Part shown: one piece after another, positions 52,761 to 61,938 of the stretch | Numbering within the stretch: the first letter of the stretch is position 1 | Layout of the letters: each line of letters starts with the position of its first letter | Notes under the pieces: generated by a model | Seen by the model: only the letters and a program-made list of their open reading frames with translations | What the model was told of the DNA's origin: nothing | Database searches by the model: none | NCBI GenBank assembly: GCA_965200355.1 | Contig: OZ241351.1 | Location: 1,178,001 to 1,242,000, forward strand | Length of the DNA: 64,000 bases | Source of the DNA: Bin18 sp965200355 | Lineage (GTDB): Bacteria > Desulfobacterota > Binatia > Bin18 | Direction of reading: 5' to 3' | Translations under genes and position numbers: made by a program

Positions 52761-53633
52761 ATGATACCGCGTTTAGTGATTGGGCTGGGCTTAGTCCTAG
52801 TTTTTGTCGCCGCCCAGGCCGCGTTCACGATTGGTGAGTGGGAACAAGGGATGGTCGTACAGTTCGGGAATCCGAAACGGATCATTCAGGAGCCCGGTCT
52901 CTACTTTAAGCTCCCCGTGGCACAAAACTTGGTCCGCTTTGAAAAACGGGTCCTGACAACCGACGCCCGTGAGTCCGAATACATTACGCTCGACAAGAAG
53001 CGTGTCCTGGTAGACCACGTCTCGCGCTGGCGTATCGAAGACCCCCTCCAATTCTACCGGAGCGTTCGAGACCGTATTCGGGCCATGGCGCGGCTGGACG
53101 ATATTATTTCGGCCCGCCTCCGCCAAGAGATCGCCACGCATAATTTTCTCGACCTCATTCGCGAAAAACGTGAAGATATTATGGCGATTGTGACCAAAGA
53201 CACCCGTGAGACGGCCAAGACCTTTGGCATTGAAGTGACCGATGTCAGGATCAAGCGGCTCGACCTGCCCGAAGAAGTCCAGGCCAGTGTGTTTGCCCGG
53301 ATGCGAGCCGAGCGCGAACGGATTGCCAAGCGCTATCGGGCAGAAGGGGAAGAGCAAGCGCAGCAGATTCGCGCCTCTGCTGACCGGGAGCGCGAAGTCA
53401 TTCTGGCCACCGCCTATGAGTCGAGCGAGAAGCTCAAAGGGGAAGGCGATGCCGAGGCCACACGTGTTTATGCCACCGCGTTTGGCAAAGACGCCGAATT
53501 CTATGCGTTTACGCGACGACTCCAGGCGTATGAGAAAATCCTGAGTAATGACACCACACTCGTCCTGAATCCAGACTCCGAACTCCTGAACTACTTACAG
53601 AGTCCGGGGAACGGTCCGCAAGCAAGCGAATAG
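52761..53633 (+). CDS. hflC: HflC, FtsH protease modulator subunit
   Basis: A 290-residue SPFH-domain protein with a short N-terminal membrane segment (LVIGLGLVLVFVAAQAAFTI) and the typical EWEQGMVVQFGNPKRII strand, followed by RRLQAYEKILSNDTTLVLNP near the end. It is the partner of HflK in the FtsH-regulating complex. Its ATG abuts the hflK stop codon, so translation is probably coupled. Confidence 0.93.
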   Translation: MIPRLVIGLGLVLVFVAAQAAFTIGEWEQGMVVQFGNPKRIIQEPGLYFKLPVAQNLVRFEKRVLTTDARESEYITLDKKRVLVDHVSRWRIEDPLQFYRSVRDRIRAMARLDDIISARLRQEIATHNFLDLIREKREDIMAIVTKDTRETAKTFGIEVTDVRIKRLDLPEEVQASVFARMRAERERIAKRYRAEGEEQAQQIRASADREREVILATAYESSEKLKGEGDAEATRVYATAFGKDAEFYAFTRRLQAYEKILSNDTTLVLNPDSELLNYLQSPGNGPQASE

Positions 53634-53640
53634 CCAAGCT

Positions 53641-53901
53641 ATGCCTGGACTCGTGCGCCTGCTGCTCCTGATTGTCGGGGGCTATTTGGTAATCGCGGGC
53701 CTGCGCCGTCTTTTTTTGCCGGCCGCTTCTGACCCTAGGAAACGGCCGGCGGACGCTTCGGGAGCGGAGGGAGTGTCCTTAGTCCAGGACCCCCAGTGTG
53801 AGCGCTTTATTCCGCAGAGCGAGGCGCTTCAGGTCTCGCGGCGTGGCCAGACGGTCTATTTCTGTAGCCAGGAGTGCCGCGCCGCGTATCGGTCGGCATA
53901 A
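53641..53901 (+). CDS. PP0621/YHS-type small membrane protein
   Basis: An 86-residue protein with an N-terminal membrane helix (VRLLLLIVGGYLVIAGL) and a short metal-binding-like tail, VSLVQDPQCERFIPQ followed by VYFCSQECRAAYRSA, with the three cysteines of the PP0621/YHS family. The function is not known; the pattern suggests metal binding at the membrane. It is seven bases after hflC, thus likely co-transcribed. Confidence 0.8.
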   Translation: MPGLVRLLLLIVGGYLVIAGLRRLFLPAASDPRKRPADASGAEGVSLVQDPQCERFIPQSEALQVSRRGQTVYFCSQECRAAYRSA

Positions 53902-53937
53902 TCCGTGGCTGTCCCCCTGAGAAGGACAGCCGGCCGC

Positions 53938-54852
53938 TTATCGAAACGCCGGAATGATCTCTTCCCCAATAAGACGTGTATTTTCATCAATATAGTCGGC
54001 TGGACAGGCCGAGGGCAGGATGACCGTTTGCGCGCCGGCGTCAATGTATTCCTGGAGTCGTTTCCGGCACTCGTCCGGCGTGCCGGCGAGTGCATATTTC
54101 CCTATCAGCTTGGAAAAATCTTGGGCGTACTGTTTGCCGAGCCGGTTGGCTGCCATCTCCCGGCCTGTATCGCCATTCGCATGAGTCGCGGTGAAGATGA
54201 ACACCCCGGGCTGAAACGACTCGACATCCCGCCCGTACTCTTTGCGCAGCCGCTTGATCTTCTCAATACTGTCGTGGAGCTGGTCAGGTGTATACATATA
54301 CGGCAGCCAGCCGTCGGCATATTTGGCCGTGCGTTGCATGGCCGGTTCCTTGCGGCCCGCAACCCAGATGGGCGGGCGTGGCTTCTGCACCGGCGCTGGT
54401 TCAATACTGACGTCATTCAGCGTGGTGTACTTGCCCTGGAAGGAGACTTTCTCTTCTGTCCATAGACGGCTGATCACTTCGAGCGCCTCATTCGTGCGTG
54501 AGCCCCGCTGCTTGACCGGCACGCCGCAGGCCTCGAACTCTTTTGGAAACTCTCCACCAATGCCAACCCCAAAATGATAGCGCCCGTGCGAGGCGACATC
54601 GAGCGCTGCGCCCATTTTTGCCACCAGGGCGGCTGGATATAAGGGCAGGAGGACGATGGAGCTGAGCAGTTTAATTTTCTGGGTGGCGCCGGCCGCAACC
54701 GAGAGCGAAATAAAAGTATTGCCGACCGGTCCGTGAAACATGACGTGTTCGCCACACCCGAGAAAATCGAAACCTAAGCGCTCTGCGCGCTGGGCAAATT
54801 CCCCAATATGGTCCATTGTTGGCAACGCCGTTCCAAATGCAATCTCTCCCAT
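53938..54852 (-). CDS. LLM-class flavin/F420-dependent oxidoreductase
   Basis: A 304-residue TIM-barrel enzyme of the luciferase-like monooxygenase group. FGTALPTMDHIGEFAQRAER at the start, the GEHVMFH strand, SIVLLPLYPAALVAKMGAAL and GRYHFGVGIGGEFPKEFEA (the conserved G-V-G-I-G-x-x-x-x-E) are typical. GGAGGAGG lies five bases before ATG 54852. Family members use FMN or F420; the sequence type is commonest in F420 users, but I cannot confirm the cofactor. Substrates may be small organics or lipids. Confidence 0.87.
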   Translation of the reverse strand: MGEIAFGTALPTMDHIGEFAQRAERLGFDFLGCGEHVMFHGPVGNTFISLSVAAGATQKIKLLSSIVLLPLYPAALVAKMGAALDVASHGRYHFGVGIGGEFPKEFEACGVPVKQRGSRTNEALEVISRLWTEEKVSFQGKYTTLNDVSIEPAPVQKPRPPIWVAGRKEPAMQRTAKYADGWLPYMYTPDQLHDSIEKIKRLRKEYGRDVESFQPGVFIFTATHANGDTGREMAANRLGKQYAQDFSKLIGKYALAGTPDECRKRLQEYIDAGAQTVILPSACPADYIDENTRLIGEEIIPAFR

Positions 54853-54925
54853 ACATCCTCCTCCGAAATGATGTTCTGTCATAGCGGTGAACGCGGAGCA
54901 GAATCAAGCCGCGCCGGTCCGGGGA

Positions 54926-55264
54926 CTATTCCTCTGGCCTCTCATCCATGCGCCGCCACCCCCCTTTCTGCCGCAGGCGCTTGACATCGTGAGCAGTCTG
55001 TTGCGCCCGGATTCCCATTGCGCCCAGGAGTTCAGTGCTCATATCCGCAGTGATCTGATCTTTGATGCTGCCGCTGCCGTCGGGGTCGGCGTTCATAAAT
55101 GCTTCGATCTTTTCGCGCGACAGGCCGGTTTCAATACAGATATCCAGGAATTGCAGCAAGCCGAGCTGCCCACGCTGCTGGGTGTACAGCGCGTGTAAGC
55201 GCTGGCAGTCTTGGCAGATCTGTTTGAACCAGCCAGCCTGTTCCTGACAGTAGGCGCACTTCAT
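54926..55264 (-). CDS. Small zinc-finger-like protein of unknown function
   Basis: A 112-residue protein with an N-terminal CxxC (CAYC) and a second CxxC (ICQDCQRL), forming a likely treble-clef or zinc-ribbon, followed by a helical region (LLQFLDICIETGLSREKIEA) that includes a conserved D-P-D-G-S-G-S motif like a loop in calcium-binding EF hands, though only a single such loop is present. Function unknown. It lies between the MltF-like gene (18 bases downstream of its stop) and the LLM enzyme. Confidence 0.6.
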   Translation of the reverse strand: MKCAYCQEQAGWFKQICQDCQRLHALYTQQRGQLGLLQFLDICIETGLSREKIEAFMNADPDGSGSIKDQITADMSTELLGAMGIRAQQTAHDVKRLRQKGGWRRMDERPEE

Positions 55265-55282
55265 TGTCCAGAGCAGCGGCCT

Positions 55283-56560
55283 TTAAGACGGAAGCGCGGG
55301 GGCCGTCGGGACCCGCGGGATATAGCGCGTATATAATTCATAGCGCCTGAGAATGGTATTGACATACTGTACGGCCTTCCCCCCAGGGATAAAATGGGTA
55401 TTGACCCGCCGGTAATACTCGGCGTCTTCCAGGAGGGGGAAGACGGCCTCAACCGAGTCTTTCCAACAGTGCGGGTCGTAGCCGAGCACCAGGGCGAGCC
55501 GCTGGACGGCTCTGACCCGACTCGGGCCGAGCAGGTAGCCACTCAAAGCAAAGGCGAGACGGTCCTGGGGCTGGCCGTTGGGAAATTGGGTCAGGACAAA
55601 GCGTAAATACTTGACGCCGGCCTCAAGATTCCCCTGGAGGGTGCGAAAATTCCTGACTCCCACCTCAGAGGCGGCAATGGGCATGACCTGCATGAGGCCC
55701 TGCGCTCCACGGGAACTTCTCCGGGTGTGATCAAAGCGCGATTCCTCAAAAATAAGAGCGGCAATAAGACGCCAATCAAAGCCGGCCGGTTCGGCATAGC
55801 GGGCAATGAGGGAGTCGTACTGCGACAAACGACCGGAGAAGAGGGTGGATTCATCCGACCGGAGAAAACGGAGGGTGGTGAAATACTTCTCGTACAAAAT
55901 TTTCCGCAGACCAGAGCGCTTCGTTTGGGCGTGGTACTGGTTCACCGCTGCCAGGAGTTCCGCCTGTTCTCTCCGGACCGCCCAGCCGAGGACTGGAGTT
56001 GGGAGCGGGACAAAGGGGGCCGGCTTTTTCATCGCCACCGAGAGCGTGAGGCCGGAGAAACCGCTGTCCAGTCGGACGCGCCGGAGAGACGGCGGCGCTT
56101 TTTCCAGCCCGGTGTCAGGGAGCGTGGACGGGTAGGGGGGAACGGAATAGGCGTGCGAGTAACGGACGAGCGCGGACGGGCGACCATAGGCGAAAAGCAC
56201 CCCGGCTGCAATATCGCCCTTGCCCTCAATGAGCCACTGCGTGAGCGGAACGCCTGGGGGTGGAGTGCGGACCTGAAGGGTGACGCCGAGCTGCTGTGCA
56301 AACCCGCGTGCCAGCTCGTATTCAAACCCCTGTTCCTTCCCACGGTAGAGAAAATACGAGGCCGCATCGTGGTGCATGAGCACCGTGAGCACGCCCCGGT
56401 GTTGGATATCAGCGATGGTCGGACGCGGAATGTGAAGGACGGGCGGGACCGCCCCCGGCACCGCCGGCGGTCCCGGCGGAGGCGACCAGAGCACCGTAGC
56501 GTGGAGCCCGCTGATCACAACGAAGACGAGAATACTCAAACGAAGGCTACCATTGCTCAT
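55283..56560 (-). CDS. MltF-like membrane-bound lytic transglycosylase
   Basis: A 425-residue two-domain protein. After an N-terminal membrane segment (SILVFVVISGLHATVLW) there is a periplasmic-binding-protein-like domain (ILTVL to about residue 250) and then an SLT domain with catalytic Glu in AALIFEESRFDHTRR (about 275-289) and GAQGLMQVMPIAASEVGV. This is the MltF arrangement; MltF cuts peptidoglycan to produce anhydro-muropeptides. Its products feed the AnmK/AmgK/MurU route. The PBP-like part may sense cell-wall ligands. Confidence 0.9.
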   Translation of the reverse strand: MSNGSLRLSILVFVVISGLHATVLWSPPPGPPAVPGAVPPVLHIPRPTIADIQHRGVLTVLMHHDAASYFLYRGKEQGFEYELARGFAQQLGVTLQVRTPPPGVPLTQWLIEGKGDIAAGVLFAYGRPSALVRYSHAYSVPPYPSTLPDTGLEKAPPSLRRVRLDSGFSGLTLSVAMKKPAPFVPLPTPVLGWAVRREQAELLAAVNQYHAQTKRSGLRKILYEKYFTTLRFLRSDESTLFSGRLSQYDSLIARYAEPAGFDWRLIAALIFEESRFDHTRRSSRGAQGLMQVMPIAASEVGVRNFRTLQGNLEAGVKYLRFVLTQFPNGQPQDRLAFALSGYLLGPSRVRAVQRLALVLGYDPHCWKDSVEAVFPLLEDAEYYRRVNTHFIPGGKAVQYVNTILRRYELYTRYIPRVPTAPALPS

Positions 56561-56651
56561 ACAGATGAAACAGTCTTTCTCTCTTTTGTTGGTGCGCGCC
56601 CGCTACCCCGGCACGTTTGACAGTTTCCCGCTTTTTACTTACCGTGCCCGT

Positions 56652-57301
56652 GTGAACACGCGCGAGAGAATCCTTGACATTGCCGGACGTCTGTTTGCCA
56701 CACAGGGGTATGCTGATACGTCACTCGCTCAAGTTGCCCGAGCCGCGGCGGTGAGTAAAGCTCTCATCTTGTGGCATTTCAACAGCAAGGATGACCTCTT
56801 TCGGACCGCTCCGCGAACTTTCTGTCCGTGTATGCTATCGACGCTACGGGCTTGCGTGGGCTGAGTGAACGGGAACAATTTGATAAACTGATTGATGACT
56901 ACTATATATTTATTACGGATCATTTCTCGTCAGTCAAGTTTATCCTTGGCCAAGTCGTCCGCGAAAAGGGGAATGCAAAAGAGGTCGTTGACCATGTGAG
57001 CAACCTCCACCACGTGTATCAGCAGTTGCTGACCTCTATTCTGAATCAGGGCCGAAAAGCCAAGGTCTTTGTGTCTGATATGCAGCCAGCGAAAGACGCG
57101 GCCTTGATTAGGGCCACGCTGAACGGATTATTGGTCCAGCAGCTTGTTGATACGCACCGAGGGAGCAATGCACACGCACTGCTTATCCGTTTCAAAGAGA
57201 CGCTGCGGAGCCGACTCTATACGCCCGAGGCGTCTCCGCCTACGGTCCGCACAGCAGCCTGTCGGCCTGTTGAGGCCGCGCGTGCTGCCCCAGAGCAATA
57301 G
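56652..57301 (+). pseudogene. TetR-family regulator gene split by frameshift
   Basis: The first part (GTG at 56652, or an upstream start) encodes a complete TetR DNA-binding domain: RERILDIAGRLFATQGYADT and AAVSKALILWHFNSKDDLF. Then the frame shifts near 56800-56830 and stops at 56864. A second frame from about 56828 carries the C-terminal ligand domain (REQFDKLIDDYYIFITDHF, VYQQLLTSILNQGRKAKVF) and ends at 57301. Together they give a normal length TetR. The break may be a sequencing error or real decay. The upstream stretch (56553-56651) is not typical of the family. Confidence 0.72.
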
Positions 57302-57333
57302 TCATCTCAGTCAGCCTGACACAAGGAGGGCCT

Positions 57334-57546
57334 ATGGTCGAAAAAACGATTGAACTGACAGGGGTGTCTTCAACCAGTATTGAAGACGCGGTCGCCCTCG
57401 CGGTCGCCCGAGCAGCCGTCACGATTAGTGGCATCTACGAGGTCCAGGTCGCAGACGTGACCGCGGTGGTTGAAGACGGGACGGTGGCCCGTTGGAAGGT
57501 GAAAATAAAAGCCACGTTTCCCATTAAGGACAGCATACACGAATGA
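57334..57546 (+). CDS. Dodecin-family protein
   Basis: A 70-residue protein of the dodecin fold: VEKTIELTGVSSTSIEDAV, then ARAAVTISGIYEVQVADVTA and VEDGTVARWKVKIKATFPI. Dodecins make hollow dodecamers that store flavins. The usual flavin-stacking tryptophan (in DWFEV-type sequences) is replaced by Ile-Tyr in GIYEVQV, so flavin binding is doubtful; some dodecins without it bind calcium instead. AAGGAGGG lies about seven bases before ATG 57334. Its end overlaps the MBL hydrolase start by four bases. Confidence 0.85.
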   Translation: MVEKTIELTGVSSTSIEDAVALAVARAAVTISGIYEVQVADVTAVVEDGTVARWKVKIKATFPIKDSIHE

Positions 57547-58538
57547 AACATCCCGATGCGCAGACGCAAGCCAAGGTCCGTGAAGTTGCCCGAGGCGTCT
57601 ACCAACTGTTTTTGCCCCTGCCAATGCGCCCCAGCATTGTCAATGTCTACCTGGTCCGAGACGCCGATGAATGGGCATTGATTGATACGGGGATGCACAC
57701 CGAGGACAGCATAGCCACGCTCAAATCCGCACTGGCCGAAGTCGGCTGTCAGCCGGGCGCTATCCGCAGCCTCATCTCAACCCACCATCACGCCGACCAC
57801 TTTGGGACTTCGCAGACGTATCAGGAGTTGACCGGGTCTGACGTCTACTTAAACGAACTGGAACTCTCCCGAGTCGAACGGCTCCAGTCTACCGAACGCC
57901 ACCCCGAAGCCTTTGCGTTTTTTCAGCAACACGGCATCCCGTTGGACTCGCCGGAGCAGCTGCCGACCCCAGGCAGCTTTTATGGTTCTCGCTATAGGCC
58001 GGCCAAACCGGATCATTTCCTGTGTGATGGCGAACCCCTCTTCGTAGGGAAACGTGAGCTGCGGGTCGTCTGGACGCCCGGCCATACGCAAGGGCACTGC
58101 TGTCTCTACCTGCCGGCGGATAAGGTCATGATCGTGGGCGATCATCTCCTACCCAAAATTACCCCCCACGTCGGCGTATACTACGCGGGACCGGACAATC
58201 CGCTCCAGGATTTTCTCGATTCTCAGGAGAAAATTCAGGACTTTGACGTAGAACTCGTGTTGCCCGCCCACGGGGGCGTGTTTAAGGATCATCGTTACCG
58301 CGCCAAGCAGATTATGCAGCATCATTACTACCGTCTGGATGAGATGTACGACCTCATCCGTGGGAAAGCGCACTCGGCCTATGAAGTCGCGTCCAAGGTC
58401 TTTGATTTGAATGCCGGTCTGCCGATCTTTCATGTGTTTGCGGCCACGTTTGAAACCTTGGCCCATCTGCATTTGCTGATGTACGACGGGAAGGTGAAAC
58501 GAGTCGAAGACGAATCCATCACGCGCTTTATCGCCTAA
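57543..58538 (+). CDS. MBL-fold metallo-hydrolase
   Basis: A 331-residue metallo-beta-lactamase-fold hydrolase. The metal-binding motif HHHADHFG (about 80-87, HxHxDH), GHTQGHCCLYL and HGGVFKDHRY supply the two-metal site residues. The fused C-terminal part (HVFAATFETLAHLHLLMYDG) is of the BRCT/winged type common to these hydrolases. Its start overlaps the dodecin stop by four bases (ATGA). Substrates could be thioesters or lactones; none is assigned. Confidence 0.86.
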   Translation: MKHPDAQTQAKVREVARGVYQLFLPLPMRPSIVNVYLVRDADEWALIDTGMHTEDSIATLKSALAEVGCQPGAIRSLISTHHHADHFGTSQTYQELTGSDVYLNELELSRVERLQSTERHPEAFAFFQQHGIPLDSPEQLPTPGSFYGSRYRPAKPDHFLCDGEPLFVGKRELRVVWTPGHTQGHCCLYLPADKVMIVGDHLLPKITPHVGVYYAGPDNPLQDFLDSQEKIQDFDVELVLPAHGGVFKDHRYRAKQIMQHHYYRLDEMYDLIRGKAHSAYEVASKVFDLNAGLPIFHVFAATFETLAHLHLLMYDGKVKRVEDESITRFIA

Positions 58539-58592
58539 AGTCGGGGTGTGCGTCTGGTGTCCCGGAGCGAATGCCAATCCGGGGGGTTTCGT

Positions 58593-59378
58593 ATGCGTTA
58601 CACTGTTTTCGATATTGAGACTCGTATCGATAAGGGCTTGGTGCGAGCCGTCTTTTTCCCGCCGGCGGGCGAAGAAGGTTTGTCGGACGACGACGCCTAC
58701 CGCCGAATGCAACAGCGCCTGCGCGAGGAACAGGGGAACGATTTTTTCCCGCTGTCTTTTCATCGACCTATTTCCATTGCGGTCGGGCAGGTGAATGAGG
58801 CGCGAGTGCTGACCGGGGTCGAGACAATTCAGGCCGCGGACACTGCTCAGACGGAGGCCGCCGAGGAAGCACGCATCCGAGCGTTCTGGGAGCGGCTGGA
58901 ACGCTTCTCGGGGACGCTGGTCAGTTTCAATGGGCGGAATTTTGACCTGCCCGTGTTGGAGCTGCAAGCGCTCAAACATGGCTGCCGCATTCCCCACTAC
59001 TTTAACAGCAAGGCCCGTTACCGCTTCTCTGACGAGGGCCACTACGACCTGTACGATTTTCTGACCAACTACGGCGTTCACCGTCTGCGGGGCGGCTTTG
59101 ACGCCTTGGCCAAGCTGATCGGACTGCCGGGCAAAACCGATATTGATGGGTCGATGGTCCAGCAGTTGTGGGAAGATGGACGTTTGGACGATATTCACCG
59201 TTACTGTCGCACGGATGTCATCCAGACCTATTTTCTTTTTCTGCGGGTCGAGTTAATGCGCGGGCGGATAACCCAGCAGCAGTACGACACGGCTGCCGAA
59301 CAGTCCGCGTCTTTTCTTGAGGACGAAGCCGCAAGCTCTACCGAGGCCGCAACCGCTCCGTCACCTGATGAACAATAG
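58593..59378 (+). CDS. Predicted 3'-5' exonuclease, PolB-like
   Basis: A 261-residue RNase-H-like nuclease of the kind classified as PolB-related exonuclease. YTVFDIETRID (Asp and Glu near residues 6-8), LVSFNGRNFDLPVLELQALK (Exo II) and DIHRYCRTDVIQTYFLFLRV (Exo III) are the expected catalytic motifs. It starts at ATG 58593, with GGGGGG upstream; a longer frame from 58548 is not needed. It is likely to act in DNA or RNA end processing; a polymerase domain is absent. Confidence 0.85.
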   Translation: MRYTVFDIETRIDKGLVRAVFFPPAGEEGLSDDDAYRRMQQRLREEQGNDFFPLSFHRPISIAVGQVNEARVLTGVETIQAADTAQTEAAEEARIRAFWERLERFSGTLVSFNGRNFDLPVLELQALKHGCRIPHYFNSKARYRFSDEGHYDLYDFLTNYGVHRLRGGFDALAKLIGLPGKTDIDGSMVQQLWEDGRLDDIHRYCRTDVIQTYFLFLRVELMRGRITQQQYDTAAEQSASFLEDEAASSTEAATAPSPDEQ

Positions 59379-59556
59379 ACAGTTCTCGGTTTTATGCCGG
59401 CTGAGCATCTTGCTCTATAAGGCCAAAAGCCCTTCCCTGGTAAAGCTTGCTCGAAACTCCAGCGTCATACTGCTTTAGCTACTGCTACGGCTTCATGAAT
59501 CGGTTTGGCGCAGAGTTTGTCCGTCATGGTGCATGTGGTAGGCTGGCCGCTGTACC

Positions 59557-59892
59557 ATGACCATTGCAAAGGGCTGTATTTTTCTCCTGCTCGGTGTAAG
59601 CCTCTCCCTGGGGTGTGTCTCACACACGGAACGTGTCCCGTACCGTCCGCATCTGATGCCGCAAGATGAAGGGCTATGGACCGAGGTGAAGCGGGAGTTT
59701 GGCTGGCCGGCGGCGCGCAAAACAAACAAGCCGAAAAAAGGGCCTGTGTCGCTCTCTGCACGAATGGTCCGCCGCGTCAAAGACTGGTTTACGCCGGATA
59801 CGCAGCCCGAGGGACCGGACGTCCATCCGCAGCACTGGCAACGGATCAACGAGGAATACGAGCAGGAGCGGAAGCGGCTGGGGCTGTATTAA
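59557..59892 (+). CDS. Small lipoprotein of unknown function
   Basis: A 111-residue protein with a signal peptide ending in the lipobox LSLGC, then a basic segment (WPAARKTNKPKKGPVSL) and helical tail ending in an EEYEQERKRLG-like sequence. No domain is recognised. It is preceded by 178 non-coding bases and followed after about 56 bases by the SDR gene. Confidence 0.55.
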   Translation: MTIAKGCIFLLLGVSLSLGCVSHTERVPYRPHLMPQDEGLWTEVKREFGWPAARKTNKPKKGPVSLSARMVRRVKDWFTPDTQPEGPDVHPQHWQRINEEYEQERKRLGLY

Positions 59893-59948
59893 ACGCGGAG
59901 AGCAAGGCTGTCGATACGGGTCGAGTGCTGAGAAGAAAAGGAGCCGCT

Positions 59949-61052
59949 ATGAAAGCACTGGTTGTTGGGGGGACGGGACCGACTGGACCGTTTATTGTGA
60001 ACGGCCTGATTGAGCGGGGCTATGCGGTCACGATTTTTCATCGTGGCACGCACGAGATTCCTGAGATTCCGCACGAGGTTGAACATCTTCATGGGGACCC
60101 GCACTTCCGAGAAACCATAGACGCCGCCCTGGCTGGCCGCACGTTCGACCTGGCGGTCGTGACCTACGGACGCATTCGCTTTCTTGCCGAAGCCCTGGTT
60201 GGCAAGATTGGGCGTTTTGTGGGCGTCGGCGGGGTGGCGAGTTACCGGGGATATATGGACCCCCTGGTGCTGTCTCCGGTTGGGCTCAAAGTGGCGGTTG
60301 CCGAAGACGCACCGGTTGTTGAGAGTGAGGAAGAACTCCGCTTTGCCTATCTGATCGCCCAAACCGAACAAGCTGTGCTGGCATACCACCCCACCGCGGC
60401 CTATTTCCGCTATCCCTACGTCTACGGTCCCTATCAGCTCATTCCACGCGAGTGGTGTGTGATCCGGCGTATTCTTGACCAGCGCCCGCATATGATCGTC
60501 GCCGATGGGGGGCTGACGCTTTTTACGCATGGCTATGCGGCCAATCTGGCCCACGCGGTGCTGCTGGCGGTGGATCAGCCCGAGGCATCGGCCGGACAGT
60601 TATACAACTGCGGCGATGAGAGTCAGCTCACGATCCATCAGGTGATTGAAGTGATTGCCAGCGCCATGAATTATGAGTGGGATATTATCAGTATGCCGAA
60701 CGACCTGGCGCGCCCCGCACGCCCCTACACCATGCAGGAAACCTCGCATCACCGCGTGGTTGACCTGACCAAGATCAAAAACCAACTGGGGTATACGGAC
60801 CGCTATCCAGTGGAGGAGGCCATAGAAAAAACGGTCGCCTGGTATCTGGCCAACCCGCCTGAGCGGGGTGGAGCGATTGAAAAGCGCCTGCAAGACCCGT
60901 TCAACTATGCGGCCGAAGACCGCCTCATCGCCGCCTATCAGGACAGTATGCAGCACCTGGCCGCTATTCCCTTTGCCGTCCAAACGGACCGCCCCCACCC
61001 ATACGCCCATCCCAAACAGCCCGGCCAGGAACGGGACCACCGGGAACGCTAA
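59949..61052 (+). CDS. NAD-dependent epimerase/dehydratase (extended SDR)
   Basis: A 367-residue Rossmann enzyme: ALVVGGTGPTGPFIVNGLIE at the start (GxxGxxG), a mid-region with VGVGGVASYRGYMDPLV in place of the usual YxxxK site seen later, and TMQETSHHRVVDLTKIKNQL. The C-terminal half matches NAD-dependent isomerase-like SDRs. AAAGGAG precedes ATG 59949 by nine bases. The classical catalytic Tyr-x3-Lys is not evident, so it may be an atypical SDR with a binding rather than an oxidising role. Confidence 0.82.
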   Translation: MKALVVGGTGPTGPFIVNGLIERGYAVTIFHRGTHEIPEIPHEVEHLHGDPHFRETIDAALAGRTFDLAVVTYGRIRFLAEALVGKIGRFVGVGGVASYRGYMDPLVLSPVGLKVAVAEDAPVVESEEELRFAYLIAQTEQAVLAYHPTAAYFRYPYVYGPYQLIPREWCVIRRILDQRPHMIVADGGLTLFTHGYAANLAHAVLLAVDQPEASAGQLYNCGDESQLTIHQVIEVIASAMNYEWDIISMPNDLARPARPYTMQETSHHRVVDLTKIKNQLGYTDRYPVEEAIEKTVAWYLANPPERGGAIEKRLQDPFNYAAEDRLIAAYQDSMQHLAAIPFAVQTDRPHPYAHPKQPGQERDHRER

Positions 61053-61062
61053 CGGGCGCGGC

Positions 61063-61938
61063 TTACCGGCGCGCGGCCGGCATCAGCCCGAAGTCGTACT
61101 CCAGCAGGGTGAAGGGGGTTGGCAGGCCGTAGCGTGCGGCCAGGGTTGCGTCCTCACAGGCTTTGAAGTCGGCCACGAGTGAGTCCTTGGTGGCAAAGAC
61201 CGCATCAGAGTCCAGATAGGCGTCACCCTTCACAAAGACATGGGTGGTCAGGGGTTTGTAGCCGTCAGCAGAGAGCCTGAAATGCACATGCGCCGGCCGC
61301 ATCCCGTGCCGGCCGGTCGCGTCCAACATGCGCCCGACCGGGCCATCGGTCGGAATCGAATAGCTCACCGGGGTTTCGGAGATGAGCGCATAGCGGCCGT
61401 CTTCTTCAGTCGTAAACCTGCCGCGCAGATTCCACTCCGGCGCGTCCTGGTCCTGAATATCGTACAGACCGTTGGCCGCGGTCTGCCAGACATCAAGCGT
61501 GGCGCCCGCAATGGGTGCGCCGGTCGCGTCCGTGACTATCCCCCGCATGAGCGTTGGCCGCGCGCCAAGGTTTCTGCGGATGATAGACGCCCCGTTTTCC
61601 TGCTCTGGTGCGCCCTCGACATGGAACGGACCCAGGACGGTCGATTCCGTCCCAAGACCCGTCTTGGGGTGATTGAGCGCATCGACCAGCGAGGACACGC
61701 CGAGCGTGTCAGACAGCAGGATAAACTCCTGGCGTTTCTCGTCACACATTTTGCCCGTGGCGGTCAGAAACTGAATAGCGGCGAACCACTCGGCTTCCGT
61801 GAGTTCAACGTCCTTGACAAAGGCGTGCAGATGCTTGATGAGGCCGGTGATAATGCGCTGCATACGTGGGTCCTGAGTCTTGTTCGCATATTCTTTCACC
61901 ACGGCTTCGGTAAGATTGTCTGCCGTATAGTCACGCAT
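61063..61938 (-). CDS. Intradiol ring-cleavage dioxygenase (hydroxyquinol 1,2-dioxygenase-like)
   Basis: A 291-residue nonheme iron(III) dioxygenase. The N-terminal helical linker domain (TEAVVKEYANKTQDPRM and AIQFLTATGKMCDEKRQE) and the catalytic domain with TLDVWQTAANGLYDIQDQ (first Tyr), GRYALISETPVSYSIPTDGP (second Tyr) and MRPAHVHFRLSADGY (His pair) are typical of catechol and hydroxyquinol 1,2-dioxygenases. It opens the ring of a catecholic compound. AAGGAGG lies before ATG 61938. No reductase or maleylacetate gene is near, so the pathway is not shown. Confidence 0.9.
   Translation of the reverse strand: MRDYTADNLTEAVVKEYANKTQDPRMQRIITGLIKHLHAFVKDVELTEAEWFAAIQFLTATGKMCDEKRQEFILLSDTLGVSSLVDALNHPKTGLGTESTVLGPFHVEGAPEQENGASIIRRNLGARPTLMRGIVTDATGAPIAGATLDVWQTAANGLYDIQDQDAPEWNLRGRFTTEEDGRYALISETPVSYSIPTDGPVGRMLDATGRHGMRPAHVHFRLSADGYKPLTTHVFVKGDAYLDSDAVFATKDSLVADFKACEDATLAARYGLPTPFTLLEYDFGLMPAARR

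Noticed and set aside
58149..59198. 349-codon open frame on the minus strand
   Set aside because: Antisense to the MBL hydrolase and exonuclease, both with intact catalytic motifs.
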